NCBI RefSeq assembly: GCF_900091555.1
Contig: NZ_FMCX01000005.1
Coordinates: 248,001 to 312,000, forward strand
Reading direction: 5' to 3'
From: Micromonospora mirobrigensis
GTDB taxonomy: Bacteria > Actinomycetota > Actinomycetes > Mycobacteriales > Micromonosporaceae
DNA: 64,000 bases
Position numbers and translations under genes: made by a program. Positions 28,774 through 37,888 of the stretch are shown here, in pieces. The notes under the pieces are model-generated. The model searched no databases. It saw only the letters and a list, made by a program, of their open reading frames with translations, and was not told the DNA's origin. Within the stretch, counting starts at the first letter, position 1, and each line of letters starts with the position of its first letter.

Positions 28774-29739
28774 ATGACGGTGTTCGGCTTCCACGCTTCC
28801 CACGAGCAGATCCACCCGACCAAGCTGCTGGAGGCGGTGATCCACGCCGAACGGGCCGGCTTCGGCGCCGCCATGTCCTCGGACCACTTCTCCCCGTGGA
28901 GCGCCCGGCAGGGGCAGTCCGCCTTCGCCTGGTCGTGGCTGGGCGCGGCGCTGCAGGCCACCAACCTCTCCTTCGGCGTGGTCAACGCCCCCGGCCAGCG
29001 CTACCACCCGGCGATCATCGCCCAGGCCATCGGCACCCTCGGCGCGATGTACCCGGGTCGCTTCTGGGCCGCGCTGGGCAGCGGCGAGGCGAGCAACGAG
29101 CACATCACCGGCGACGGCTGGCCCCGCAAGGAGCTGCGCAACGCGCGGCTGCGCGAGTGCGTCGACGTGATCCGGGCGCTGCTGGCCGGCGAGGAGGTCA
29201 GCCACGACGGCCTGGTCCGGGTGGACCGGGCCAAGCTCTGGACCCGCCCCGAGCAGCCGCCCGCCCTGATCGGCGCCGCGGTCAGCGTCGAGACCGCCCG
29301 CTGGGTCGCCGACTGGGCCGACGGCCTGATCACCGTCAACGCGCCGACCGAGCACCTGCGCCAGATGATCGACGCGTACCGCCAGGCCGGTGGGCGGGGG
29401 CCGCTGCACCTGCAGGTGCACGTCAGCTGGGCCCCCGACCAGGACCAGGCCGAGGCGATCGCGTACGACCAGTGGCGCAGCAACGTCTTCCCGCCGCCGG
29501 TCTGCTGGGACCTGGACACCGCCGAGCACTTCGACGCGGTCAGCGAGCAGGTGCCGATGGAGAAGGTCGCCTCGACCGTGAACGTCTCCGCCGACCTGGG
29601 CCGGCACGTCGGCTGGCTGGAGGAGTACGTCGAGCTGGGCTTCGACCAGATCGCGCTGCACCACGTCGGGCAGGAGCAGCGGGCCTTCATCGACGCCTTC
29701 GGCGCCGAGGTGCTGCCGAAACTGCGGACCGCCGGCTGA
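28774..29739 (+). CDS. LLM-class flavin-dependent oxidoreductase (TIGR03885-like)
   Basis: Flavin/F420-type luciferase-like oxidoreductase of 321 residues. It opens with TVFGFHASHEQIHP, has the LLM signature region GFGAAMSSDHFSPWSARQGQ, and GRFWAALGSGEASNEHITG. It closes with FDQIALHHVGQEQRAFIDAF, characteristic of the group described as probable non-F420 flavin oxidoreductases. TIM-barrel, cytoplasmic, substrate unknown. The start is ATG 28774 with GGAGG eight bases upstream. It lies 37 bases before the antiporter gene. Confidence 0.85.
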   Translation: MTVFGFHASHEQIHPTKLLEAVIHAERAGFGAAMSSDHFSPWSARQGQSAFAWSWLGAALQATNLSFGVVNAPGQRYHPAIIAQAIGTLGAMYPGRFWAALGSGEASNEHITGDGWPRKELRNARLRECVDVIRALLAGEEVSHDGLVRVDRAKLWTRPEQPPALIGAAVSVETARWVADWADGLITVNAPTEHLRQMIDAYRQAGGRGPLHLQVHVSWAPDQDQAEAIAYDQWRSNVFPPPVCWDLDTAEHFDAVSEQVPMEKVASTVNVSADLGRHVGWLEEYVELGFDQIALHHVGQEQRAFIDAFGAEVLPKLRTAG

Positions 29740-29776
29740 TCGGGAGGACCGCGGCCGCCGCCTAGGCTCGTACCTC

Positions 29777-31357
29777 ATGGAACCTCTCTTCGAGGTCGTG
29801 ATCTTCCTGGCGATCGCGACCTTCGGCGCCGCGCTGGCCCGCCGGCTGGGCCTGCTCGCGCCGATCCTGCTGGTGGTGCTCGGTCTGGCCCTGTCCTACC
29901 TGCCCGGCTTCCCGCAGGTCCGGCTGGAGCCGGACCTGGTGCTGGTGGGCATCCTGCCGCCGCTGCTCTGGGTGGCCGCGCTGGAGACGTCGGTGCCGGC
30001 GTTCAAGCTGAACCTGCGGCCGATCCTGCTGCTCGCGGTCGGGCTGGTGATCTTCACCGCGTTCGTGGTCGGCACCGTCGTGCACCTGTTCCTGCCCGCG
30101 CTGCCGTACTCGATCTGCCTGGCGCTGGGCGCGGTGGTGGCGCCGCCCGACGCGGTCGCCGCCACCGCGGTCGCCCGCAAGGTCGGCCTGCCCCGCCGGA
30201 TCGTCACGATCCTGGAGGGGGAGAGCCTGGTCAACGATGCCACCGCGCTGGTGCTGCTGCGGGTGGCGATCGCCGCGGCCACCGCCGGCAGCGGCGGGGT
30301 CGGGGTGGGGTACGTGGCCCGGGAGGTGCTGGTCGCCACCGGCGGCGGCATCGTGGTCGGCCTGCTCGGCGTGGTGGTCTTCGGCTGGCTGCACAAGAAG
30401 ATCGACGAACCGGTGCTGGACAACGCCCTGTCGCTGATCGTGCCGTTCATCGTGGTCTTCGCCGCCGAGGAGATCCACGCCTCCGGGGTGGTGGCCGTGG
30501 TGGTGACCGGCCTGGGCATCGGGCACAAGCTGCCGCTGCTGCTGTCGGCGGCCTCCCGGTTGCAGACCACCGCCTTCTGGCGGCTGGCCCGCTTCCTGCT
30601 GGAGGGCGTGGTCTTCCTGCTGGTCGGCCTGCAACTGCGGGAGGTGGTCCGCGAGCTGGACGAGCCGCTCGGCTTCCTGGCCGGGATCACCGCGGCGGTG
30701 CTCGCGGCGGTCTTCCTGTCCCGGTTCGTCTGGCTCTTCCCGGCCACCTACCTGGCCCGGCTGGTGCCCGGGGTCCGGCGCAGGGACCCGGCCCCGCCGG
30801 TCCAGGTGCCGATCGTCCTCGGCTGGGCCGGGATGCGCGGCGTGGTGACCCTGGCCGCCGCGCTGGCGCTGCCGCTCACCCTGGCCGGTGACCGGCCCTA
30901 CCAGCGGGCGCTGTTCATCTGGCTGGCCTTCGCGGTGATCGTGGCCACCCTGGTCGCCCAGGGCGCGACCCTGCCCGCCGTCGCCCGGCGGCTGAAGCTG
31001 CCCCAGGACGATCCGGTCCAGGACGCGCTCTCCGCCGCCGCCGTCCAGCAGCAGGCCGGCCGGGCCGCCCGGGAACGCCTCGACGCGCTGGCCGAGGGGG
31101 CGCCCCGGTCCGTCGTCGAGCGGCTGGAGGGTCTGGTGCAGAGCCGCACCAACCTGGCCTGGGAACGGCTCGGCGGCACCGAGCGGGAGACCCCCTCCCA
31201 GGCGTACGGTCGGCTGCGACAGGAGATGATCGACGCGGAACGGGAAGTGTTCCGGGCCGCCCGCGACTCGGGGAAGATCCCCGAGGAGGTCCTGGTCCGG
31301 GCCTATCGTGACCTGGATCTGGAGGAGTCGTTGCTGCGCCAGGAGGAGAAGGAATGA
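29777..31357 (+). CDS. Na+/H+ antiporter, CPA1 family
   Basis: Membrane cation/proton exchanger of 526 residues with about twelve hydrophobic segments to residue 400, then a 120-residue charged cytoplasmic tail. Transport motifs: ALGAVVAPPDAVAATAVARK and the conserved ND pair in LEGESLVNDATALVLL, followed by GWAGMRGVVTLAAALALPL. The tail is helical and acidic and could be regulatory. Its stop overlaps the next gene's start (ATGA), so the two are translationally coupled. Confidence 0.9.
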   Translation: MEPLFEVVIFLAIATFGAALARRLGLLAPILLVVLGLALSYLPGFPQVRLEPDLVLVGILPPLLWVAALETSVPAFKLNLRPILLLAVGLVIFTAFVVGTVVHLFLPALPYSICLALGAVVAPPDAVAATAVARKVGLPRRIVTILEGESLVNDATALVLLRVAIAAATAGSGGVGVGYVAREVLVATGGGIVVGLLGVVVFGWLHKKIDEPVLDNALSLIVPFIVVFAAEEIHASGVVAVVVTGLGIGHKLPLLLSAASRLQTTAFWRLARFLLEGVVFLLVGLQLREVVRELDEPLGFLAGITAAVLAAVFLSRFVWLFPATYLARLVPGVRRRDPAPPVQVPIVLGWAGMRGVVTLAAALALPLTLAGDRPYQRALFIWLAFAVIVATLVAQGATLPAVARRLKLPQDDPVQDALSAAAVQQQAGRAARERLDALAEGAPRSVVERLEGLVQSRTNLAWERLGGTERETPSQAYGRLRQEMIDAEREVFRAARDSGKIPEEVLVRAYRDLDLEESLLRQEEKE

Positions 31358-31611
31358 GCTGCCAGCACCTGGCCGAGGCCGGGACCGCCGAACCGGCGAC
31401 CACCACCGAGTGCCCGGACTGTGTGGCGATCGGCAACCCCGACTGGGTCCACCTGCGGTCCTGCCTCACCTGCGGGCACGTCGGCTGCTGCGACTCGTCG
31501 CCGTACCAGCACGCGTCGAAGCACTTCGCGTCGACCGGGCACCCGGTGATGCGGTCGATCGAGCCGGGCGAGGCGTGGCGGTGGTGCTTCGCCGACGAGG
31601 AGATCGGCTGA
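31354..31611 (+). CDS. UBP-type zinc-finger protein
   Basis: Protein of 85 residues consisting of a single ubiquitin-protease-type (UBP) zinc finger: TECPDCVAIG, LRSCLTCGHVGCCDSSPYQH, ASKHFASTGHPVM. It provides about seven Cys and four His ligands. In eukaryotes this domain binds the ubiquitin C-terminus; in actinobacteria it occurs as small stand-alone proteins of unknown role, often beside Na+/H+ antiporters. Here it overlaps the antiporter stop by 4 bases, which supports a functional link. Confidence 0.9.
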   Translation: MSCQHLAEAGTAEPATTTECPDCVAIGNPDWVHLRSCLTCGHVGCCDSSPYQHASKHFASTGHPVMRSIEPGEAWRWCFADEEIG

Positions 31612-31632
31612 GCCCGCCCGCCGGGGCGGCCC

Positions 31633-32175
31633 TCAGTCGAGCCGGCGGGCCAGCACCTGGCCCGGCCACGGGGGCCGGCCGGGCCGTTCGACCGTGAACG
31701 GGTCGGTGGCGGTGAAGCCGCAGCTCTCGTAGAACCGCACCAGCGCCCGGTCGTCACCGGCGTAGCAGTCCACCCGCAGCACTCCCACCCCGCGCTGCCG
31801 GGCCAGCTCGGCGGCGTGCTCCAGCAGCCGCGACCCGACGCCGAGGCCGGCGTGTGCCCGGTCGGCGATCAGCAGGTTGACGTACAGCTCCGGCTCGGTG
31901 GGCGGCGGAACGTACTCGGTGGCCGCCCCGACCACCAGCGCGCCGACGCACCGGCCGTCGATCTCGGCCAGCCACAGCCCGTCGCCGTTCGCCCACGCCC
32001 GCACCTGCGCGATCCGGGCCGGGTCGGTCGAACCCGGCTCGGTGCCCCACTGACCGGTCCGGCCGCGCGCCACCAGCCAGGCGATGGCGGAGTCGAACAT
32101 GCCCAGGACCGCGTCGGCGTCGGCCGGGCCGCCGGGGCGCACGGTGATCGTCGGTCGGTCGGTCATGGCCGTCAT
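31633..32175 (-). CDS. GNAT-family N-acetyltransferase
   Basis: Acetyl-CoA-dependent acyltransferase of 180 residues. Motif A is visible as LYVNLLIADRAHAGLGVGSRLLEHAAELA, and motif B as LRVDCYAGDDRALVRFYESCGF. The start at ATG 32175 overlaps the stop of the MFS gene (ATGA); an internal ATG at 32166 is the alternative. Coupling to the MFS gene hints at joint export and acetylation, for example drug self-resistance, but the substrate is unknown. Confidence 0.82.
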   Translation of the reverse strand: MTAMTDRPTITVRPGGPADADAVLGMFDSAIAWLVARGRTGQWGTEPGSTDPARIAQVRAWANGDGLWLAEIDGRCVGALVVGAATEYVPPPTEPELYVNLLIADRAHAGLGVGSRLLEHAAELARQRGVGVLRVDCYAGDDRALVRFYESCGFTATDPFTVERPGRPPWPGQVLARRLD

Positions 32176-33395
32176 GCTGCCATCCGCTCGGGATGGCCCG
32201 CTCGCCCGTCGCGGGCCCACCGGGTCAACGTCGGCACGGCCAGACCGGTGCCGGCGAAGACCGCGCCGAGCACCAGCCAGCCCGGTCCACCGCCGCCGAG
32301 CACCAGCGGCGTGAGCAGGGCCGGCCCGACCGCCCGCGCCAGGCCGCCGAGCATGCCGTCCACCCCCTGGTACGCCCCGATGGCGTCCGGCGCGGCCAGG
32401 TCGTACGCCAGCCCCGCGCCGGCGCTGCTGTGCCACAGGTCGCCCACGGTCAGCAGCACCGTGGCGGCCAGCAGCAGCGCCGTGGCGGGCCCCGCGGACC
32501 GGCCGGCGCTGAGCGCGTAGAGCGGGGTGGCGGCGGCCAGCAGCAGCCCGGCGCGGCGCATCCGGCGGGCAGCCGGGGCGGCCCGGTCGACGCCCCGGCT
32601 CAGCCGGACCGCGAGCAGCACGGTGAGCACCGTGTTGACCAGCAGCACCGCCGACACCACCGGCGGTGGGGCGCCGGTGCGGCCGACGATCCACAACGGC
32701 ACCACCAGGCCGAGCAGCGTCACGTAGAGGGAGAGCACCGCCGAGGCCGCGCTGACCGCCACGAACCGCCCGTCGCGCAGCGCCGCCCAGGGCCGTTTCC
32801 TGGTCACGGCGACCGGCGGTTGCGGTGGCAGGCGCAGCAGCAGGGCGGCGGAGAGCAGGTAGGTCAGCACGTTCCCGACCACCAGCGCCCGGTAGCCGAT
32901 CTGGTTGTCGGCCGCCAGGGCGAACCCGGCCAGCCCCGAGCCGACGGCGATGCCGAGGTTCGCCACCGCGCGCAACGTGGCGAACGCGTGCACCCGCCCG
33001 TCGGGTCCGCCGACGGCGGCCACCAACGCGGCCCGGACGGCCAGGTTGCCGGTGGCCAGCAGGCTCTCCAGGATCGCCACCAGCAGGAACACCGGCACCG
33101 AGTCGACCAGCAGGTACGCCCCGGCGGCCACCGCCTGACCGACCTGGAGCAGCGCCCGCAGCGTACGCGGGTCGCGGCGGTCGGCCAACGCGCCGAGCGG
33201 GACGCTGGCGGTGAGCCCGACCAGCCCGGCGACGGTGAGCCCGGCGGCCACGGCGGCGGCCGGCAGCCCGACGCCCCGGGTGAGGTAGAGCGCCCCGCCG
33301 GCCAGCCAGAGCCCGGTGCCGACGGTGTTGGCGAGGGTGGCCAGCGACAGCGTGCGCAGCGGACCCGGCGGTGGCAGCGGCGACAACCGCCTCAT
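32172..33395 (-). CDS. MFS transporter
   Basis: Major facilitator superfamily permease of 407 residues with twelve predicted hydrophobic segments. The MFS loop motif appears as PLGALADRRDPRTLRALL between helices 2 and 3. Resembles the YajR/DHA1-type drug efflux group, but substrate cannot be assigned. It begins an operon with the GNAT gene, which overlaps its stop by four bases. Confidence 0.85.
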   Translation of the reverse strand: MRRLSPLPPPGPLRTLSLATLANTVGTGLWLAGGALYLTRGVGLPAAAVAAGLTVAGLVGLTASVPLGALADRRDPRTLRALLQVGQAVAAGAYLLVDSVPVFLLVAILESLLATGNLAVRAALVAAVGGPDGRVHAFATLRAVANLGIAVGSGLAGFALAADNQIGYRALVVGNVLTYLLSAALLLRLPPQPPVAVTRKRPWAALRDGRFVAVSAASAVLSLYVTLLGLVVPLWIVGRTGAPPPVVSAVLLVNTVLTVLLAVRLSRGVDRAAPAARRMRRAGLLLAAATPLYALSAGRSAGPATALLLAATVLLTVGDLWHSSAGAGLAYDLAAPDAIGAYQGVDGMLGGLARAVGPALLTPLVLGGGGPGWLVLGAVFAGTGLAVPTLTRWARDGRAGHPERMAA

Positions 33396-33474
33396 GTCAC
33401 GTCGTCATTGACGGTCATGACCGGACCCTAGGCCGGTCCGCTCCCGGTCGCCGTCCCGTGCGATGCGACGCCGG

Positions 33475-34077
33475 TCACAGGGCGGCGGCGCGCTCCCGGG
33501 GGTGCGGCACCCGGACCGAGGCCATCCCGGCGGCGGTGGCGGCCTGGATGCCGAGGTCGGTGTCCTCGAAGACCAGGCACGACTCGGGTGCCACGTCCAG
33601 CAGCCGGGCGGCGGTGAGGAAGGCGTCCGGGGCGGGCTTGGCCCGGGCGTACTCGCCGGCGCAGACCAGCAAGTCGAACCGGTCGAGCAGCCCGAGCGTG
33701 CGCAGCGAACCGGTGACGCCCTCGCGGGTGCTGCCGGAGACCACGGCGAACGGCACCCGGCCGTGTGCGTCCTCGATATGGGCCAGCACCTCCGGCACGG
33801 CGGTCAGCCGGGGCAGCGCCTGCTCGTACAGCTCCTCCTGGCGGCGCAGGACCGCCTCGACCGGCATGGCCAGCCCGTGCCGCTCGTTGAGGTCGGCGAC
33901 GATGTCGGCGACCGGCCGGCCGCCCCAGGCGTAGAAGAGCTCCTCGGGGAACTCGCAGCCCCACTCGTGCAGGGCCGCCGTCCAGGCCACGTGGTGCAGC
34001 GGCATCGAGTCGGCGATGGTGCCGTCACAGTCGAACAGGTACGCGCCGAACTCGCCGGTCGGCAGGGGGAGGGCCAT
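33475..34077 (-). CDS. HAD-family hydrolase (beta-phosphoglucomutase-like)
   Basis: HAD phosphatase/phosphomutase of 200 residues. Motif I is YLFDCDGTIADS (nucleophile Asp17, general acid Asp19), motif II is FAVVSGSTREG, the lysine of motif III is in ARAKPAPDAFL, and motif IV is CLVFEDTDLGI. A helical cap lies between motifs I and II, as in subfamily I enzymes acting on sugar phosphates. Substrate not determinable. Confidence 0.87.
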   Translation of the reverse strand: MALPLPTGEFGAYLFDCDGTIADSMPLHHVAWTAALHEWGCEFPEELFYAWGGRPVADIVADLNERHGLAMPVEAVLRRQEELYEQALPRLTAVPEVLAHIEDAHGRVPFAVVSGSTREGVTGSLRTLGLLDRFDLLVCAGEYARAKPAPDAFLTAARLLDVAPESCLVFEDTDLGIQAATAAGMASVRVPHPRERAAAL

Positions 34078-34118
34078 CGGGTGAGGATATGCCGTCGGAC
34101 AGCGGTCGCGGAGGCTGG

Positions 34119-34613
34119 TCAGGGCGGGGGAGCGGGCAGGGGCCGGCCGAGCGAGAGCCCCGAGTCTCCGTACCCGTGCCGTCGGTAGAACGCGACCGCG
34201 CGGTCGTTGCGGTGGTGGATCCCGGCGGAGAGCCAGCGGATGCCCTGCCCGGTGGCCCAGCTCTCGGCGGCGGCCAGCAGCGCGGCCCCGACGCCGTGGT
34301 CACGACGGTCGGGCAGCACGACGGTGTGCACGGCCGCGGACGGCTCGGGTCGCAGGATCTGGTGTTCGGGCGGATCGGCGTGCCGCAGCACCTCGATCAT
34401 GCCGACCACCTGCCCGTCCGGGGCCTCGGCCACCAGGACGGCGTCCCGGCCCTCGGCGAGCACCGCCCGGAAGTGGTCGGCGACGACGTCCGGCCGGGGA
34501 ACGCGGTAGGTCAGCGGGTCGAGGGCGAGGTGCGCCTCGGCGTTGGCAAGCCGCAGCGCCACCAGGGCGGGCAGGTCGCCGAGGACGGCCGGTCGGACGG
34601 TGGCTGACGTCAT
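34119..34613 (-). CDS. GNAT-family N-acetyltransferase
   Basis: Acetyltransferase of 164 residues. The acetyl-CoA-binding loop is VVLPDRRDHGVGAALLAAAE and the C-terminal motif is IHHRNDRAVAFYRRHGYGDS. The start ATG 34613 is used; ATG 34622 would add three residues. A short AT-rich inverted repeat (ATTGT…ACAAT, 34621-34635) lies right at the start and could be an operator. Substrate unknown. Confidence 0.8.
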   Translation of the reverse strand: MTSATVRPAVLGDLPALVALRLANAEAHLALDPLTYRVPRPDVVADHFRAVLAEGRDAVLVAEAPDGQVVGMIEVLRHADPPEHQILRPEPSAAVHTVVLPDRRDHGVGAALLAAAESWATGQGIRWLSAGIHHRNDRAVAFYRRHGYGDSGLSLGRPLPAPPP

Positions 34614-34720
34614 GACCGCCATTGTTCGAGACAATCCCCGCCGGCTGCATCCGGAGTGGGCAGTGCTGGCGAAGTCCCTCATGGAACACCCCATGTCAGC
34701 AGCGCAGAAGGGGAAACACC

Positions 34721-35020
34721 ATGAAGAAGATGATGTACGTCGGAGGCGTCGCCGCCGCGTTCGTCGCCAGCCTCGCCGTCGCAGCGCCCGCCTCGGCCGC
34801 CCCGGCCAATGACGGCGCCGCCTGCGTGCAGGCCGGTCTGGGCACGCTGAAGAGCCTGGGTCTGCTCCAGGCCGCCGCCCAGCAGAAGATCGACTACTCG
34901 ACCCTGGCCGACCCGACCGCCGGCCCGATCTTCGCCGACCTGCCGGCGGGCTCCTACCTCTCCCTCGGCCAGGTCGTGAAGCTGCACACCACAAACCCGG
35001 AGCTGTTCGCCTGGTGCTGA
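34721..35020 (+). CDS. Small secreted protein of unknown function
   Basis: Protein of 99 residues. The signal peptide MKKMMYVGGVAAAFVASLA ends at ASAA (cut near 26-27), leaving about 73 mature residues. They contain two cysteines (GAACVQAG and the penultimate-residue FAWC), which could pair. The start is ATG 34721 with AAGGGG nine bases upstream. No motif recognised. It is a single-gene transcript closed by the hairpin at 35062-35101. Confidence 0.78.
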   Translation: MKKMMYVGGVAAAFVASLAVAAPASAAPANDGAACVQAGLGTLKSLGLLQAAAQQKIDYSTLADPTAGPIFADLPAGSYLSLGQVVKLHTTNPELFAWC

Positions 35021-35061
35021 GCCACCGACCGGCCGCCTGGAGCTGATGGCCGGTCGCACCG

Positions 35062-35101
35062 GAATCAGGGCCTCCCCCCGATCGGGGGGAGGCCCTGATT
35101 C
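35062..35101. terminator. Perfect 18-bp hairpin terminator
   Basis: Perfect inverted repeat with arms 35062-35079 and 35084-35101 around a GATC loop. The arm reads GAATCAGGGCCTCCCCCC. It closes the small secreted-protein gene. A second hairpin, built on the same plan, follows 44 bases later. Confidence 0.85.
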
Positions 35102-35144
35102 ATGTGTCGCCCAGGTCGGGCCGGTCATGATCGGGCTCGAACGT

Positions 35145-35185
35145 GGAAACAGTGGCCTCCCGGAGCGCGGGAGGCCACTGTTTCC
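35145..35185. terminator. Perfect 18-bp hairpin terminator for the GH9 gene
   Basis: Perfect inverted repeat with arms 35145-35162 and 35168-35185 around a 5-base loop. The arm reads GGAAACAGTGGCCTCCCG. It lies 26 bases beyond the stop of the minus-strand GH9 gene, so it is most likely its terminator. Confidence 0.85.
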
Positions 35186-35210
35186 TGGATCGGGCACGAT
35201 CACGCGGGGG

Positions 35211-37829
35211 TCAGGACAGCGTGCACGCCTTCCCGTTGAGGGTGACCAGGCCGGGGTTCGGGTTCGGGCCACCGGCGCTCGCGCCGTTGAGCCCGAAGGT
35301 GACCTCGGCGCCGGGGAGGATCTTCGCGTTCCACGACTCGTTGCCGGCGGTCACCGTCGCACCGGACTGGGTGAGCCGGGTCGACCAGGAGTTGGTGACG
35401 TGCTGGTCGCCGGTGAACGCCCAGCGCACCGACCAGCCGTCCACCGCCGCCGTGCCGGTGTTGCGGACGGTCACCTGGGTGGTGAAGCCCGCCGGCCAGC
35501 TGCCGTGCGTGGTGTAGGTGGCCGCGCAGGTCGGCGCCGGCACCGCCGCCGCGTCGCCCTGGTCGGCCAGGAACGACGCCAGCCAGGCCAGCGCCGAGTT
35601 CCAGTTGATGGCGATCTCGTTTGTCGAGTACGAGTTGATGTCGTCGACGTAGCAGAACATCGGCGCGCATCCGGCGAGCAGCTGGGCGGCGTACGGGTCC
35701 TGGATGCCGGCGTTCGCGCCGCCGGCCAGCGAGCCGGCGGGCGGGTTCGGCAGGGCCGGGTCGAGCTGGTGGGCGAAGATCCGGCTGTGCTGGTTGTGCG
35801 CGTTCTGCTCGCCCCAGCCCGTCACGTACGACATGTTCAGCGCGTTGCGGCCGAGCAGGTAGTCGGCGGCCTGCACCGCGCCGTCCCGGTACCGCGCGTC
35901 CCGGGTCAGGTCGAACGCGGTGCCCAGCACGACCGCGTTGTTGACGATGTTGCTGTTGCTGCCCCAGACGTACGCGCCGGCGGTGCCGGGCAGCGGCAGC
36001 CCGTACGCCTGCGCCCTGGCGGCGTCCAGGTAGCGGTCGGCGGCGGCGGTCACCGAGGCGCGTACCTTCGCCTTCTCGGTGGCCGGCAGGGTGCTCGGCA
36101 CGGTGGCCAGGTCGAGGCGGCCCAGCGCGGCCACGCTCTGCCAGCCGAACGCGCCGCCTGCGTCGAAGACGTCGGCGGTGTGCAGCGGCGACGCGGTCAG
36201 GTCGGCCAGGTACGCCTTGTCGCCGGTGGTCAGGAAGAGCTCGACGGCCGCCCAGTAGAACTCGTCGGCGACCTTGTCGTCCTCGTACGCGCCGCCGCCG
36301 GTGCCGTCGGTGACGCTGGCGTAGATCGCCGGGTGGGCCTTGGCCGCGGCGTACGCCGTCTTCGCGGCGTCCCGGCAGCGCTGGGCGAACGCGGCGTCGT
36401 AGCGGGCGTAGAGCCGGGCGCACTGGGCGCCGACCGCGGCCAGGTTGAGGGTGGCCGCGGTGGACGGCGGGTGCAGCTCGCGCGGCTGCGGGTCGTCCTG
36501 CGGGGCGAGCGGCAGGCCGGTCCACGCCCTGTCGTGGATCTTGTGGTGGGCCATCCCGGCCAGCGGCTGGCCGGCCGGCACCTGCATGCGCAGCAGGAAC
36601 TCCAGCTCCCAGCGGGCCTCGTCGAGGATGTCCGGCACCTGGTTGCCCCGCTCGGGCACCCGCAGCGTGGCGTCGCCGAGCGCGGCGCCGCCGTCGGCGG
36701 TCTCCGCGGTCTTGGTCCGCTCGAACGCGTTGAGCAACTGGTAGGTGGCGATGCCGCCGTTGACCACGTACTTGCCGTGGTCGCCGGCGTCGTACCAACC
36801 GCCGCGCACGTCCAGCCGGTAGTCGCAGACCCCGGGCTGGCACGGCACGTCGGTGTCGCCCTGGTTGGGCGCCACGCCGAGGTGCCCGGCCGGGCGGGCG
36901 TACGCCGCGCCGATCAGGTCGCCGTCGATCGGGGTGCCGCTGCGCTGGGCGTAGAAGAACTGCAACGAGTCGGCGCGCAGCCGGTCGTAGACGGCGCCGG
37001 AGATGTCGAACGGGTGGCTGGTCTCGCCGTCGACGACCAGGGTGTAGCCGGTGCCGGGGGTCTTCACGGCGGAGAAGTCGACGGTCTGCACGTTCTGTCC
37101 GGAGGCGGCGTCGACGCCGCGCGGGGCGCTGGTGCCGCTGGCCACCACCGTCCCGGCCGCCGACCTCAGCTGCCAGGGCAGCGGGTCGGTGGCCTCGGTG
37201 ACGACGGTGGCGTTCTTCGGCCCGCCGGGCAGGTAGCCGACCTGGTTGACCCGGACCCGCGGCCCGGTGTCCGGCAGGTACGGCGGTGCCGCCTCGCCGC
37301 CGCGCAGCGAGACGTTGTCCAGGCAGAAGGTCTGCGTGTCGGGGCTGCCGCCGACCTGGAAGATCAGCTGCGCCGACGGGTTGTCGGTGCCGGCGGTGAA
37401 GGTCTGCTCGACGTGCCGGGCGGCGCCGCTCGCGGCCACCTCGGTGGTGAAGTAGCCGGTGTAGGGGGCGCTGCCCTGCTGGAGCACCGCCTTGACGGTC
37501 GCCCCCGGGGTGGCCCGGACGTCGAAGGCGAGGGTGTACTCGGCGCCGGCGAGCAGGCGTACCCCCTCCTGGCCGATGCCAGCGTCCCACGGGTTGGCCG
37601 TGCCGGCGGCCACGCCGGTGCAGAGCCAGCCGTCGACCACGTCCAGCGGCCCGGTGCCGTACGAGAACCAGGGGTTCACCCCGGCGGCGAAGTCGCCGTT
37701 GGTGAGCTGTTCGGGGGCGTCCGGCGGCACCTGGGCGTAGGCCGTGCCGGCGCCCGCGCCGAGGAGGGCCAGGACGGTCGCCGCGGCGAGCGACGCACGG
37801 CGGCGTCGACGGCGGTCAGATGGCATCAC
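35211..37829 (-). CDS. Secreted GH9 cellulase (endoglucanase) with CBM4/9-like and CBM2 modules
   Basis: Secreted beta-1,4-glucanase of 872 residues. Module order: signal peptide (about 1-33, basic RRRRRR start, end at TAYAQ); CBM4/9-like module (about 40-175, EQLTNGDFAAGVNPW); CelD_N Ig-like domain (about 185-275, RVRVNQVGYLPGGPKNATVV); GH9 catalytic domain (about 285-755); and C-terminal CBM2 (about 770-872) with the typical cysteine pair and tryptophans. Catalytic residues are Asp347/Asp350 (GGWYDAGDHGKY), with the proton donor Glu738 in TNEIAINWNSAL. GTG 37829 is used (GGAGG eight bases upstream); ATG 37826 is equally in frame. A perfect CebR-type operator lies 60 bases upstream. Confidence 0.93.
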   Translation of the reverse strand: MMPSDRRRRRRASLAAATVLALLGAGAGTAYAQVPPDAPEQLTNGDFAAGVNPWFSYGTGPLDVVDGWLCTGVAAGTANPWDAGIGQEGVRLLAGAEYTLAFDVRATPGATVKAVLQQGSAPYTGYFTTEVAASGAARHVEQTFTAGTDNPSAQLIFQVGGSPDTQTFCLDNVSLRGGEAAPPYLPDTGPRVRVNQVGYLPGGPKNATVVTEATDPLPWQLRSAAGTVVASGTSAPRGVDAASGQNVQTVDFSAVKTPGTGYTLVVDGETSHPFDISGAVYDRLRADSLQFFYAQRSGTPIDGDLIGAAYARPAGHLGVAPNQGDTDVPCQPGVCDYRLDVRGGWYDAGDHGKYVVNGGIATYQLLNAFERTKTAETADGGAALGDATLRVPERGNQVPDILDEARWELEFLLRMQVPAGQPLAGMAHHKIHDRAWTGLPLAPQDDPQPRELHPPSTAATLNLAAVGAQCARLYARYDAAFAQRCRDAAKTAYAAAKAHPAIYASVTDGTGGGAYEDDKVADEFYWAAVELFLTTGDKAYLADLTASPLHTADVFDAGGAFGWQSVAALGRLDLATVPSTLPATEKAKVRASVTAAADRYLDAARAQAYGLPLPGTAGAYVWGSNSNIVNNAVVLGTAFDLTRDARYRDGAVQAADYLLGRNALNMSYVTGWGEQNAHNQHSRIFAHQLDPALPNPPAGSLAGGANAGIQDPYAAQLLAGCAPMFCYVDDINSYSTNEIAINWNSALAWLASFLADQGDAAAVPAPTCAATYTTHGSWPAGFTTQVTVRNTGTAAVDGWSVRWAFTGDQHVTNSWSTRLTQSGATVTAGNESWNAKILPGAEVTFGLNGASAGGPNPNPGLVTLNGKACTLS

Positions 37830-37888
37830 GGGGGTGTCCTCCGGTGGTGGGGTCTGCTGCGGTGAGCAGGGAAAACGCTCTCCCGTTC

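Noticed and set aside
28743..29765. Alternative 340-codon frame over the LLM oxidoreductase
   Set aside because: Arginine-rich shadow frame; the frame at 28774-29739 has the family motifs.
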